Part shown: positions 1 to 8,558 of the stretch, one piece after another
Layout: the number at the start of each line of letters is the position of its first letter
Position numbering within the stretch: the stretch's first letter is position 1
Assembly (NCBI GenBank): GCA_958448165.1
Contig: CAUDCW010000002.1
Coordinates: 124,001 to 188,000 of the forward strand
DNA length: 64,000 bases
Reading direction: 5' to 3'
From: an uncultured Oscillospiraceae bacterium
Lineage (GTDB): Bacteria; Bacillota; Clostridia; Oscillospirales; Acutalibacteraceae
Translations under genes and position numbers: made by a program
The notes under the pieces: generated by a model
Database searches by the model: none
The model's input: only the letters and a program-made list of their open reading frames with translations
What the model was told of the DNA's origin: nothing

Positions 1-1138
1 ATTTCAGCACCTCAAGCGTATGTCTTGCACCTGTTATCGGGTGAACGAAATCGAGCTTCTCCCCTGCCCTTTCAACGGAAAATTTAATTCCCTGCGCCGC
101 ACAAGGCTGTTCCGCAAAGGTCAGGCTCAACGTGCGGAATTCCGGCTTCATTTCGTCTGCATAGCGGAATTTACTGCGGTAAATTATCCAGCCGTATGAT
201 TTATCAAGGCTATAGTGTTCAGCCGCACATTCTGCATATATGTCGTTTTCCTCATCGTTTTGAAGGCACTCCTCGGGATACCACGTTTCGCAGCAGCTCT
301 CTTCCTCGCAAAGGCTTTTGCCGTCAAGCACAGCTTCAGCGTTAAAATCAATCTGCATCGGGTTCTCGGCGTCAACCAGCTCAAACGGCGCATTGCTGTA
401 ACCCTCGCAGTCAAAGCCGTATTTTTTATTAAATTCATTTATCCGTTTCGGTTCTACCCTGACGCAAAAATCAACAACCAAGCCTGATTCGCAGGAGTAA
501 GCCGCAGGTATGTACCACTCGTTATCACCCCACAAAAAATGCTTGCCGATTGATATCTCCTGCCCTGCCCTTTCTATGTCGGAATGTCCCCAGAAATTCC
601 CGTGATAATAAACCTCCCATTCCCCGATGTATTCTTCCTCATCGGGTTCGGGGTCGTCATAATATTCAGGCTTATATTCTATAAAGGAATAATCAAATCC
701 CGACTGAATCGCTTTGATATAATCATACGGGTTGTCAAGCGGCTGTAAATTGAGCTTTTCCTTAAGCTCGCACAGCACCGCCTGCTGTTCCTCGTCCGGC
801 TGATATTCCGAAAGATAATCGTCAAAGCATTTGCGGTTAAGGCAGTGGGCCATCTCGATTGCCGCCTCACAGCCGAAGGACAAAAGCAGGCGCAAAAACA
901 TCTCAAAGCTTTCCGCCACAGGATAAACACAAGCACCCCTCGGGTACATAGGATTGACCGAGAAAACCGTGTCGCCGCAGCCTTTGATAAAGCAGTAGTG
1001 AATTCCGTCAACGCCTGTCGAGCCGATTATTTCTGCGCCGACGGGGGTGCAGAAGCAGTCGCAGTCCTTACCGTCGGGTATAAAGCCGACAGACTCGGTG
1101 TTTATATTCAGCTGTCTGAAGCTTTTGTAGGTTATCAT
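1..1138 (-). CDS. Conserved hypothetical protein, cut by the left window edge
   Basis: The minus-strand frame stays open from an ATG at 1138 to the window edge, giving about 379 codons without a stop, so the C-terminus lies outside. An AAAGGAG ribosome binding site sits 10 bases upstream of the ATG. The protein begins MITYKSFRQLN, is acidic and cysteine-rich (for example DCDCFC and EEESCC), and has no signal peptide or membrane segment. I do not recognise a named domain. The N-terminal style resembles a cytosolic hypothetical family seen in Clostridia, but that is memory rather than proof. It is transcribed in the same direction as the genes to its right, but a terminator at 1375-1405 separates it from them. 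Confidence 0.75.
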   Translation of the reverse strand, partial: MITYKSFRQLNINTESVGFIPDGKDCDCFCTPVGAEIIGSTGVDGIHYCFIKGCGDTVFSVNPMYPRGACVYPVAESFEMFLRLLLSFGCEAAIEMAHCLNRKCFDDYLSEYQPDEEQQAVLCELKEKLNLQPLDNPYDYIKAIQSGFDYSFIEYKPEYYDDPEPDEEEYIGEWEVYYHGNFWGHSDIERAGQEISIGKHFLWGDNEWYIPAAYSCESGLVVDFCVRVEPKRINEFNKKYGFDCEGYSNAPFELVDAENPMQIDFNAEAVLDGKSLCEEESCCETWYPEECLQNDEENDIYAECAAEHYSLDKSYGWIIYRSKFRYADEMKPEFRTLSLTFAEQPCAAQGIKFSVERAGEKLDFVHPITGARHTLEVLK

Positions 1139-1374
1139 ATTCGGAACAAACTCCTTTCATAAAAATATTCACTTCGCATCAGGCATACTGCGGTATATCT
1201 TCGCAGAACACACTGATGCTTTTTTCCGCAAAGCAGCAACAACCACTATTGCAATAATTTTTCAGACGCGCCCGGATGTTTCGCTTTGCTGATCCATAAA
1301 TTCGCCTCCCGAACAATTTTCCGCTTAGAGAACAAGCTTATTATAGCACAACATTCACGATTTCGCAGTAAGCT

Positions 1375-1405
1375 TATATAAAAAACGGAGCAGCCGCCCG
1401 CTCCG
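1375..1405 (-). terminator. Rho-independent terminator
   Basis: On the minus strand the stem CGGAGC/GCTCCG (1386-1391 with 1400-1405) is followed by a run of T. It lies about 65 bases after the stop of the SAP-domain gene and ends that transcript. Confidence 0.7.
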
Positions 1406-1471
1406 CCGATTGCAGCTCTCAGCACCAAATAACGGTTGAGATTTCTAAACATTTCAATAAATCTCAGTTTG

Positions 1472-2044
1472 TCATTCAATTGCTATAAGGTCCGACCTTT
1501 CGTAGCGATTATGCCCTGACTGCTGCTTTTTATATTTCCAGCACTTAATAGCCTCCTCCAGGGATTTCCCCTGATTATCCTCAAAGAAATCCCGTATATA
1601 TGTATTGTACTCAAACTGCTTATCAATTTTTGTTTTTCCTTTTTTCTTATCCTCAAGAATCTGATAATATGCCGCTATTGCGTCTTTATAGGTTTTGCCT
1701 GCATTATTCTTAAGCCACTTTTGAAAAAGAACATTGAAAGAAAAGTTTTTACCTATATGCTCCTTAAAAAACGCCCGATGCCTTTCGGAGCAAATAAAAT
1801 CGGCTTCAATTTTTGTATCTTCTGTGATAACCGATGCAGGTGAAGCTTTTTTCCTGACTGTTGAAGCCGACAACACCTCCCCCGTATCAAGAAAACGGGC
1901 GATTCTTTCTGTTATTTCCAATTTACCGCCGGAAACAGGCAGTCCGTTTTTTCTGCAAAAATCCACCAGTTCTTCTTTTAAATAATAAAAATCACGAAAT
2001 GTTGTGCTGTCTAAATTTTTATCCAAAAAAGGTCTTTCTGTCAT
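1472..2044 (-). CDS. SAP-domain / DUF6434-like protein
   Basis: This 190-residue protein has a short SAP-type helix-extended-helix motif at about residues 24-55 (LVDFCRKNGLPVSGGKLEIT), a fold known to bind nucleic acids. A second module at about 85-130 (CSERHRAFFKEHIGKNFSF onward) resembles DUF6434. The tail is lysine-rich. The start follows GAGGAG six bases upstream. It stands alone between a degenerate intergenic region and a terminator. A DNA-related role follows from the SAP family only; the cellular function is unknown. Confidence 0.75.
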   Translation of the reverse strand: MTERPFLDKNLDSTTFRDFYYLKEELVDFCRKNGLPVSGGKLEITERIARFLDTGEVLSASTVRKKASPASVITEDTKIEADFICSERHRAFFKEHIGKNFSFNVLFQKWLKNNAGKTYKDAIAAYYQILEDKKKGKTKIDKQFEYNTYIRDFFEDNQGKSLEEAIKCWKYKKQQSGHNRYERSDLIAIE

Positions 2045-2162
2045 ACTTCTCCTCTTTTCAAAGCTGATTTGTAATTTGCACCGACAAGAATATTATAGCA
2101 TAACAGGCAGTTTTTTGCAAAAGAACAGCAATTGTGCTCATTATATATTTCTTCATTTTCTT

Positions 2163-2310
2163 ACTGATAATAGTCACACGGTTCGTGGTGAATTTGTTTC
2201 AGCACATATTCATTCGTACCATCCGTTACCGGATAAGAATGTCCCACTTTTCCGTGACCTAACAATTTTATGACCTCGTATGACTTTTCGTTTACACACA
2301 TCTATTTCAT
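2163..2310 (-). pseudogene. 5' fragment of a kinase-like gene
   Basis: This stretch, including the AGGAGG ribosome binding site, closely matches the first 50 codons of the intact kinase-like gene at 34790-35326. It reads ATG AAA TAG, so codon 3 is a stop, and the match ends abruptly after the codons for CDYYQ. It is an inactive partial duplicate carrying the ATP-binding loop region only. Confidence 0.85.
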
Positions 2311-2472
2311 TGTAAATTCCTCCTGATGATCACACTAAAAATCGGTTGTAATGATTCCTGCCAAATTCTTATCCTCTACACCGGCACGATGAAGCAGAAA
2401 TTATATACATTGAAGTCACGGAACAGACTCTGCTTCAAAACGGTGCTGTATCAACTGCCAAGCCTGTAGCTG

Positions 2473-2636
2473 ATACTAATTCCTGATAGAAAGTAGGCTT
2501 ATATTTGCGAGAATAATTTTAGCAAGACAAGGAGGAGGACGCCGCAAGGCTGACGCCTTGCAAGGACGACAACGCAGTACTCTGGAAAATAGACCTCAAA
2601 GATTGTTTACTTAAAGATGCTATCTGCTAATAGTGT
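2473..2636. repeat. MITE-like element, family B, copy 1
   Basis: This matches the element at 62699-62856 over most of its length, including the block GCAAGGCTGACGCCTTGCAA. The left end ATACTAATTCCTGATAGAAA is conserved; the right terminal inverted repeat is degenerate. No open reading frame is present. The intergenic sequence on its left (about 2325-2470) holds nothing I recognise. Confidence 0.75.
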
Positions 2637-2663
2637 GGGTGAACTCAAGTAAATGAAATTGCT

Positions 2664-2691
2664 CCGCCGTGTACCGATTGGTACACGGCGG
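2664..2691 (+). terminator. Strong 12-bp hairpin, probable terminator
   Basis: CCGCCGTGTACC, loop GATT, then GGTACACGGCGG form a perfect 12-bp stem, followed on the plus strand by TTTAATTTTA. It lies 117 bases past the stop of the minus-strand sortase gene and may act in both directions. No plus-strand gene is seen upstream. Confidence 0.55.
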
Positions 2692-2807
2692 TTTAATTTT
2701 ATATGGAGCGTTTACGCTTTTGCCTGCGTTTTATTTATAAATAATGCTTGTTGTTTTATTTGTAAATTCTGCTTGTGGGTTTGCCTGAGTTATACTAATG
2801 CTTACAT

Positions 2808-3494
2808 TCAGAAATAAATGTCAAAGGAATCATCGCTGTGCTTTCTCGGAAGCATCATTATTATGAATACGATAATAATCGCCGGCACAGCTATACACAG
2901 AGCCACAAGCAATGAGTTGAGCTGGTTTGCATCAGCCGTTATTGTTACCTTTTTCGCTTCCTCCTCGTTCGGCACACGGAGCATAAACTTGTCGCCCTCA
3001 ATCAGCCTGTCAAGCTCCGAAAACAGCTTGGCGCTCGGAAGTCCGCGGTGACCCGATATTACGCAGTGCGTTCCCTCGCCGCCGACGGGCAGGCTCGACC
3101 ACGGCATATGCCCTGCCGCAACCTGAAGCACAGTATCGTCCGTGCCGTGATATATCGGCATGGTACAGCCGATGACGGGTATTTCGACATAGCCCATTAC
3201 TCCGTCACCCGAAAGGTTAAGCAGGCTGTTGTACTGCTCGGTTTCCTCGGGCGTCAGCTTGAAATCCTTTGCGTATTCCGGCAGGAGTGAGTTGAAGCTG
3301 TGCGCCGCTTTCAGTATCTCGTCATACTTCTCCTTGTCAAGATTTTCGACGCTCTGAGTGTAGGTTGAAATCGCTTTTGACTGGTGAAATGAATTCCAGT
3401 AATCGCTTAAAAGCGGATACAGCAGTAAGGACAACCCTATAACGAAGACGAGAACCAACAACACCGTTTTTACTTTTCCTTTTCTTTTTTTCAT
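2808..3494 (-). pseudogene. Class C-type sortase lacking its catalytic core
   Basis: The 228-residue product has an N-terminal membrane anchor (residues 9-30), the class C sortase region GYVEIPVIGCTMPIYHG, the catalytic-histidine motif SGHRGLPSAKLF, and a C-terminal membrane helix with a basic tail. Between GDKFMLRV and PNEEEAKK the block that normally carries the TLxTC cysteine motif and the catalytic arginine is missing, roughly 70 residues compared with the usual 280-300. The frame is preserved. Without Cys and Arg the transpeptidase should be inactive. It lies 104 bases after a pilin-like gene, as in pilus loci. The deletion is inferred from knowledge of the family. Confidence 0.8.
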
Positions 3495-3511
3495 AGGGGT
3501 TCTCCTTGCTG

Positions 3512-3546
3512 CTGTGAGCCGAGGGCAGCTCTCCCCCGGCTCACAG
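3512..3546 (-). other. Intergenic hairpin between pilin and sortase
   Basis: CTGTGAGCCG (3512-3521) pairs with CGGCTCACAG (3537-3546). It lies just after the pilin stop and before the sortase ribosome binding site. No T-run follows on the minus strand, so it may be a processing or attenuation element rather than a full terminator. Confidence 0.45.
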
Positions 3547-3597
3547 AAAAGTTCTGATATAATTGCTTATCGCATTAACGCTTAATCCCGGTTAAAA

Positions 3598-4368
3598 TTA
3601 ATCAGCGTTTTTGCTCATACGCTTCTTTGTAACAAAGAGCACTGCTGCGCCAAGGGCAAGTGCGCCGCCGACAATGAACATCATTGTTGTACCAACGCCA
3701 CCGGTTGACGGAAGCAGAGAGCCTGTATTGTTTTCGATTTGCTTAGTAACGGTCAATGCGCTGAGATTAGTTGTAGTAGCACTTGCGCCGTTTACAGTAA
3801 CCTCAACAGGTGCTGTCAACAGATTGTAGCCTGCCGGAGCCTTAACCTCTTCTAAGTAATATGTGCCGTCAGCTATACCGTCAAAGGAAGCTGCACCGTC
3901 AGCATCAGTAATCACCTTAGTTGCAGCAGTATCTCTGTCAGCTTCAGCCACCCAGGTAACTTCACCTGATGTTTCATCTGCTTTATAATAAAGCTTAGTA
4001 TAATTTACCGTTTTGCCCACATTGACAGACTGTTTATTATCGGTTTTGCCGAAAATAACCTGCTGTCCGAGAAGATATTTATTCGTTACGGTAATTTTAT
4101 TCTGAATTGAGTCGCCTGAGGCTGCAAGAGCACCGTTTATTCCCGAATTTAACCCGGGGCTTTCGCCTGCAATAACAAAGCTGCCCGTAACGGTGTCTGT
4201 CTGAGAGCTGCTTTTGAATTCAGGTGGAATATAATAGTGATTTTCATCGCTCGGGTAATATTCCCAAAGCTCATACGAAACGCCGACCGGCACAATGACT
4301 GTGTCGCCGATCTGTATCGTTTCATCCTCCGTCAGAAAATAATACGGCTGTGAAGAATACGAAAGCAA
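3598..4368 (-). pseudogene. 3' half of an LPXTG pilin fused to a foreign N-terminus
   Basis: The C-terminal part is a SpaA-type pilin or adhesin: a prealbumin-like domain (DGAASFDGIADGTYYLEEVK, about residues 155-175), the sorting signal LPSTGG, a hydrophobic helix and a basic tail KKRMSKNAD. The first 30 or so residues (FLTEDETIQIGDTVIVPVG) look like a cytosolic domain, and no signal peptide is present. The only start is a TTG without a good ribosome binding site, and the same frame runs back to the TAA of the upstream gene. This looks like a deletion joining the head of one gene to the tail of a pilin. The product could not be exported. Confidence 0.75.
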
Positions 4369-4392
4369 TACTCCGCAGTATGAGTATATGCT

Positions 4393-4941
4393 TTAGTCGT
4401 TAGCAATGTCCTCCGCATCAAGCTCATCAGAAGCCCACTGGGAAAATCTTTTATCACGCAACGCCTCCCAGTATTCTTTTTCCGTTTCGTAAGCCTCAGG
4501 GAGAACACCTGTTTCATAATAGCTCAGGCAGCCTTCCCTCCAGCCGTATTTGGCTTCATATAATGCAGCATCATATTTCTCTTCCGTTTCGTAGTCCTCG
4601 GGGTCAACGCCTGTGTCTAAAAAGCTTTCGCAGCATTCTCTCCAGCCGTACTTGGCTTTCTTTAGAGCCTCGTTATATTCCTCTTCCGTTTCATAATCCT
4701 CAGGGTCAACTCCAAATTTCGTACCGTCCTCGCAGTAATCACGCCATTCATACCTGTTGTAATTGCCATAACTGCCTGAATAATCAGAGCCGTACGAGCC
4801 GCCCGAGAAATTGTCGTCCATTGTACATTCCTCAAAAATCCTATACGCAATATATTCTTCGTCCCAGGTAGTTTTTCCGTCACCGTTGAAATCAAATAAA
4901 CCTCCGAACAAGTCGCTTTTATCATCGCCGAACAATCCCAT
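4393..4941 (-). CDS. Acidic EF-hand-like protein with internal repeats
   Basis: The ATG at 4941 is chosen because AAAGGAGG lies seven bases upstream; the upstream ATG at 4959 has none. The 182-residue product has a calcium-loop-like motif DFNGDGKTTWDEE near residues 17-29. It then has three tandem repeats of about 27 residues (GVDPEDYETEEEYNEAL, then KAKYGWRE). It is acidic and has no signal peptide. Similar DxNGDGKTT proteins occur in ruminococci, but I do not know a function. The stop is 24 bases from the chimeric pilin fragment. Confidence 0.75.
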   Translation of the reverse strand: MGLFGDDKSDLFGGLFDFNGDGKTTWDEEYIAYRIFEECTMDDNFSGGSYGSDYSGSYGNYNRYEWRDYCEDGTKFGVDPEDYETEEEYNEALKKAKYGWRECCESFLDTGVDPEDYETEEKYDAALYEAKYGWREGCLSYYETGVLPEAYETEKEYWEALRDKRFSQWASDELDAEDIAND

Positions 4942-5140
4942 ATAGAATCCTCCTTTCAAGATTAACCGCCCATATTCTTATCTAAAACTGTGTGTTCACT
5001 TTGTCAATTCAGGATTAGCTTAATCATATCATACCAAACCCGCTGTACAATAAAAAGGATTGAGTACGCACCGATATAAATATGTAAATTTGCACATATA
5101 TTATAACATAAACAGAACCGTCAAACGCCTTAATCCCCCC

Positions 5141-5171
5141 AAAAAAACGCCCGGCAGCCTATGCTGTCGGG
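5141..5171 (-). terminator. Rho-independent terminator
   Basis: On the minus strand CCCGACAG pairs with CTGCCGGG (one G-T pair), followed by CGTTTTTTT. It lies about 500 bases downstream of galE and could end the long sugar operon after the MITE. Confidence 0.7.
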
Positions 5172-5393
5172 GCTAATCAATATTTGACTTCCTTTTGTAC
5201 CGTGCATATTCCTTACTTTTACCCTTACGAAGATTCGTAAAGCCTTGTGAAACGATATAACACAAGGGAACACATAAGCGAGGACACATCTACAGAAAAG
5301 TTAATATTTATAAGGGATTGCCGAGAATTTAATAATAACTTATAGCAAGTAACAATAACTCTTAATTATGTGCTTTCACAACTGTAATATTGT

Positions 5394-5571
5394 TAAGGAA
5401 ACACTGATTAAATCGTTAGTGCATATTGCGCCGTCAGATTTTTCGTCATGTTGGACAAATAAACCGCAGTAATGCTGTCGCATTACGAGAATTTTTTGGT
5501 AAGGCTGACGGAAAATATGCAAGCAAGATGTGCAAACAGCTTTTAAGCGTGATTTATTCAGTGTTTCCTTA
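5394..5571. repeat. MITE-like element, family A, copy 1
   Basis: The element has terminal inverted repeats TAAGGAAACACTGATTAAAT and, at the right end read inverted, TAAGGAAACACTGAATAAAT. Nested inside are CCGTCAG/CTGACGG and a central hairpin CAGTAATGC-TGTC-GCATTAC. The whole 178 bp can fold on itself. It matches the copy at 19158-19336. It encodes nothing. Apart from this element and the terminator, I see no gene in 4960-5665. Confidence 0.8.
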
Positions 5572-5665
5572 GTTCCAAATGTCTTTTTCGGCAATCTATC
5601 CTTAACAAAACATCGGGATAAATAAAACAAGATAATTCATTAATATTTTGAAAATTGTCGTTTGG

Positions 5666-6661
5666 TCAATCGGATAGATATCCGTTAAGATGTGTACTGT
5701 GCCACTTCCACGCAGTTTCTATAATTGTTGAAAGATCATCATATTCGGGCTTCCAGCCAAGGATATTCTTTGCCTTGTCGCTTGAAGCGATAAGTATTGC
5801 AGGGTCGCCTGCTCTGCGGTCCTCCTCAACAACCTTAATATCCTTGCCTGTGACCTTCTTAGCCGTTTCAATAACCTCTCTTACCGAGAATCCGACGCCG
5901 TTGCCAAGGTTGAAAATATTGCTTTCGCCTCCGTTTAACAGATACTCAACGGCAAGGATATGTGCTTGTGCAAGGTCTGTAACATGAATATAGTCACGGA
6001 TGCAGGTTCCGTCAGGTGTGTTGTAATCGGTTCCGAATATGCTTATATGGTCCCTTGTGCCGTTTGCCGCCTGCAAAATAATCGGGATAAGATGGGTTTC
6101 CGGGTTGTGCGCCTCGCCGATTTTTCCGCTGATATGAGCGCCGCAGGCGTTGAAGTAACGCAGCGAAACATACTTCAAGCCGTGTGCCTGCTGAGTCCAG
6201 TAGAACATTCTCTCCATTGCTTTTTTTGTTTCACCGTAGCAGTTAGTCGGGTTGGTCGGATCATCTTCAAGAATAGGCGTATGTTTTGGTTCGCCGTAGG
6301 TTGCCGCTGTTGATGAGAATACAATATTTTTTATATTGTGATCAACGAGCGATTCAAGCAATACCTTTGTTCCGCAAAGGTTGTTGTCATAGTATTTGAG
6401 CGGATTTGTCATACTTTCGCCGACAAGCGAATTTGCGGCGAAATGAATAACTGCATCAATATTATTTTCCTTATCAAGAACGGCATCTATTTCCGCTCTG
6501 TTTCTCAGATCACCCTTGTAAAATCTTGCATTCGGGTGAACAGCTTCAATATGACCCGTTTCAAGGTTGTCGAAAATTACAACCTCGTTGCCCTGCTCGA
6601 TAAGTCTGTAAACAGTGTGAGAGCCGATATATCCGGCACCTCCAAGTACTAAAATTTTCAT
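5666..6661 (-). CDS. galE: UDP-glucose 4-epimerase
   Basis: The 331-residue protein is a short-chain dehydrogenase-fold epimerase that interconverts UDP-galactose and UDP-glucose. The NAD-binding motif GGAGYIGSH is at residues 7-15. The catalytic Ser/Thr lies in FSSTAA (115-120), and YGETK at 142-146 supplies the active-site Tyr and Lys. Length is normal for the family. The start follows AAGGGAG. It is the last gene of the raffinose operon, 30 bases after the GH13 gene, and completes the Leloir pathway begun by galK and galT upstream. Confidence 0.95.
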   Translation of the reverse strand: MKILVLGGAGYIGSHTVYRLIEQGNEVVIFDNLETGHIEAVHPNARFYKGDLRNRAEIDAVLDKENNIDAVIHFAANSLVGESMTNPLKYYDNNLCGTKVLLESLVDHNIKNIVFSSTAATYGEPKHTPILEDDPTNPTNCYGETKKAMERMFYWTQQAHGLKYVSLRYFNACGAHISGKIGEAHNPETHLIPIILQAANGTRDHISIFGTDYNTPDGTCIRDYIHVTDLAQAHILAVEYLLNGGESNIFNLGNGVGFSVREVIETAKKVTGKDIKVVEEDRRAGDPAILIASSDKAKNILGWKPEYDDLSTIIETAWKWHSTHLNGYLSD

Positions 6662-6691
6662 AATATTTCTCCCTTCTTAAGTTTATTATTT

Positions 6692-8542
6692 TTATTCATC
6701 AAGCAAAAGCCAGCTAAAACCATATGGCTTTAGTTCGGCTAAAACACCGCAAAATACCTCATCAGAGAATAAATCTCTTCCGCTTTTTACACCGTCAAGA
6801 AATACGGATTGAACCTTATCACTAAAATTAAAATATGCAAGCAGCTTTTTATTCTCATATTCTCTGCAAATTCCCAGAACGCTGTCAGAGCCTGTATCCA
6901 CTGTCTGAAAATCTGCTTCTGCTCTGAAAACCTCATTTTCGGCTCTGCATCTTTCAAGCTTCAGAATACTCTGAAAAATCCTGCCCTGAACCGTATGCGA
7001 GTCATCGCAGTCTTCGGCAAGCTTCCAATTAAACTTTCCTCTGTGCAGATAACGGCTGTCAACACTCTTTTCGGGATTATCGTGATAGCTGTAATCATTG
7101 AGCTGTCCTATTTCATCGCCGCTGTAAAGAACCGGTATTCCGCTTTGCGTGAGCATATAAGCGTGGAGCATAATATCACAGTCAATTGATTTTTCAAGTT
7201 TGTCCGTATCCTTTTCTTCAAGTGCAGCTTCTATTCCGCAAAGACTTGCCGTTGTGCCGCACAGCCGAGCATCACCAAGCCTTGGGTCATTATTATAAAG
7301 CTCTCCCCTTGCGTTGCTGTCGGGAAACTTTCCTGTAAAATAATCGTTAAGGAATTTTTTATGCGGTACCTCGCTTATGCCGAATTGCTTTAGCCAATCA
7401 TAATCCAGTCCCCAGCCTATGTCATCGTGACAACGCAGGTAATTTAAAAAGATATAATCTTTCGGCAATTCGGAAAGCTGATTCATCTGACGTTTAAGAA
7501 GTCTTACATCTTTTGTTGCAACAGTGTGCCATGTACTTGCCATCGTTGTTACATTATAAAGCATATGACATTCAGGCTTTTCTACTGTACCGAAATACGG
7601 CACAACCTTTGACGGTTCCATAACAACCTCACCCAAGAGCAGTACGGAGGGACAGACAATTTCCGTTATTATTCGCATCATTCTGACGAGCGAATGAACC
7701 TTAGGAAGATTGCGGCAGCTTGTTCCAAGCTCCTTCCAGATATACGGAACAGCGTCAAGTCTTATTACATCAATTCCTCGGTTTGCAATTGAAAGCATAT
7801 TTCCGACCATATCGTTGAACACTACGCAGTTTCCGTAGTTCAAGTCCCATTGATAAGGATAAAAGGTTGTCATCACAATTTTATCACAGTCGTCAAGATA
7901 AGTAAAATTCCCCGGTGCTGTTGTCGGAAATACCTGCGGAACAGTCTGTTCAAACTTATTGGGATATTCCCAATCATCAAAGAAAAAATATCTTTTTTGA
8001 GCCTCGGCATCGCCGTTTCGTGCTGCTCTTGCCCACTCGTGGTCCTCACTTGTGTGATTCATAACGAAATCAAGACAACAGCTTATTCCGCTTTTATGAC
8101 ACTCGTCTGTCAGCTGTTCAAGTTCAGCCATTGTGCCAAGCTCATGCTGAACCTTTCTGAAATCTGATACGGCATATCCGCCGTCGCTCCTGCCCTTTGG
8201 AGTTTTCAGTAATGGCATAAAATGCAAATAATTAACTCCGCATTTCTTCAGATAATCAATTTTTTCTCTTACACCGTTAAGATTGTCTGCAAAAGCGTCA
8301 ACATACAGCATCATACCGATTATATTTTTCGTTTTATACCAATCGGGATTTTTCTCTTTTTCTCTGTCAAGCTTTTTCAATGAGCTTTTTCGGCGCTTGT
8401 AATACTCGTATAATGAATTACATAACCAGGAAAAGGCTTTCATATCATTGTTATATACTTCACAATAGAGCCATTTCAGCTCATCATAGCGTTTTGAAAA
8501 GCGTTCAACAAACTCCTTTTCCCACTTAGCTGATTTATTCAC
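6692..8542 (-). CDS. GH13 amylosucrase-like / sucrose-splitting enzyme
   Basis: The 616-residue protein is a GH13 alpha-glucosidase-fold enzyme with an N-terminal helical extension. RLDAV gives nucleophile D263, LLLGEVV gives acid/base E305, and RCHDDIGWG gives the transition-state D373 or D374. RCHDDIGW and the long N-terminus are typical of amylosucrase-type GH13_4 enzymes. The start is GTG with GAGGTGAT upstream. It sits between fructokinase and galE, so it probably acts on sucrose left after galactose removal, giving fructose and either glucan or glucose-1-phosphate. Which of these products it makes cannot be read from the sequence. There is no signal peptide, so it acts in the cytoplasm. 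Confidence 0.85.
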   Translation of the reverse strand: MNKSAKWEKEFVERFSKRYDELKWLYCEVYNNDMKAFSWLCNSLYEYYKRRKSSLKKLDREKEKNPDWYKTKNIIGMMLYVDAFADNLNGVREKIDYLKKCGVNYLHFMPLLKTPKGRSDGGYAVSDFRKVQHELGTMAELEQLTDECHKSGISCCLDFVMNHTSEDHEWARAARNGDAEAQKRYFFFDDWEYPNKFEQTVPQVFPTTAPGNFTYLDDCDKIVMTTFYPYQWDLNYGNCVVFNDMVGNMLSIANRGIDVIRLDAVPYIWKELGTSCRNLPKVHSLVRMMRIITEIVCPSVLLLGEVVMEPSKVVPYFGTVEKPECHMLYNVTTMASTWHTVATKDVRLLKRQMNQLSELPKDYIFLNYLRCHDDIGWGLDYDWLKQFGISEVPHKKFLNDYFTGKFPDSNARGELYNNDPRLGDARLCGTTASLCGIEAALEEKDTDKLEKSIDCDIMLHAYMLTQSGIPVLYSGDEIGQLNDYSYHDNPEKSVDSRYLHRGKFNWKLAEDCDDSHTVQGRIFQSILKLERCRAENEVFRAEADFQTVDTGSDSVLGICREYENKKLLAYFNFSDKVQSVFLDGVKSGRDLFSDEVFCGVLAELKPYGFSWLLLDE

Positions 8543-8558
8543 TAATTATCACCTCGTT

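Noticed and set aside
1246..1479. A 77-codon minus-strand frame
   Set aside because: It has no ribosome binding site and runs through the terminator at 1375-1405.
2325..2470. Possible plus-strand short peptide (EIIYIEVTEQTLLQNG)
   Set aside because: There is no start codon with a ribosome binding site, and it runs into the family B MITE.
5376..5630. An 84-codon minus-strand frame
   Set aside because: It lies almost wholly in the family A MITE, whose other copy does not keep the frame.
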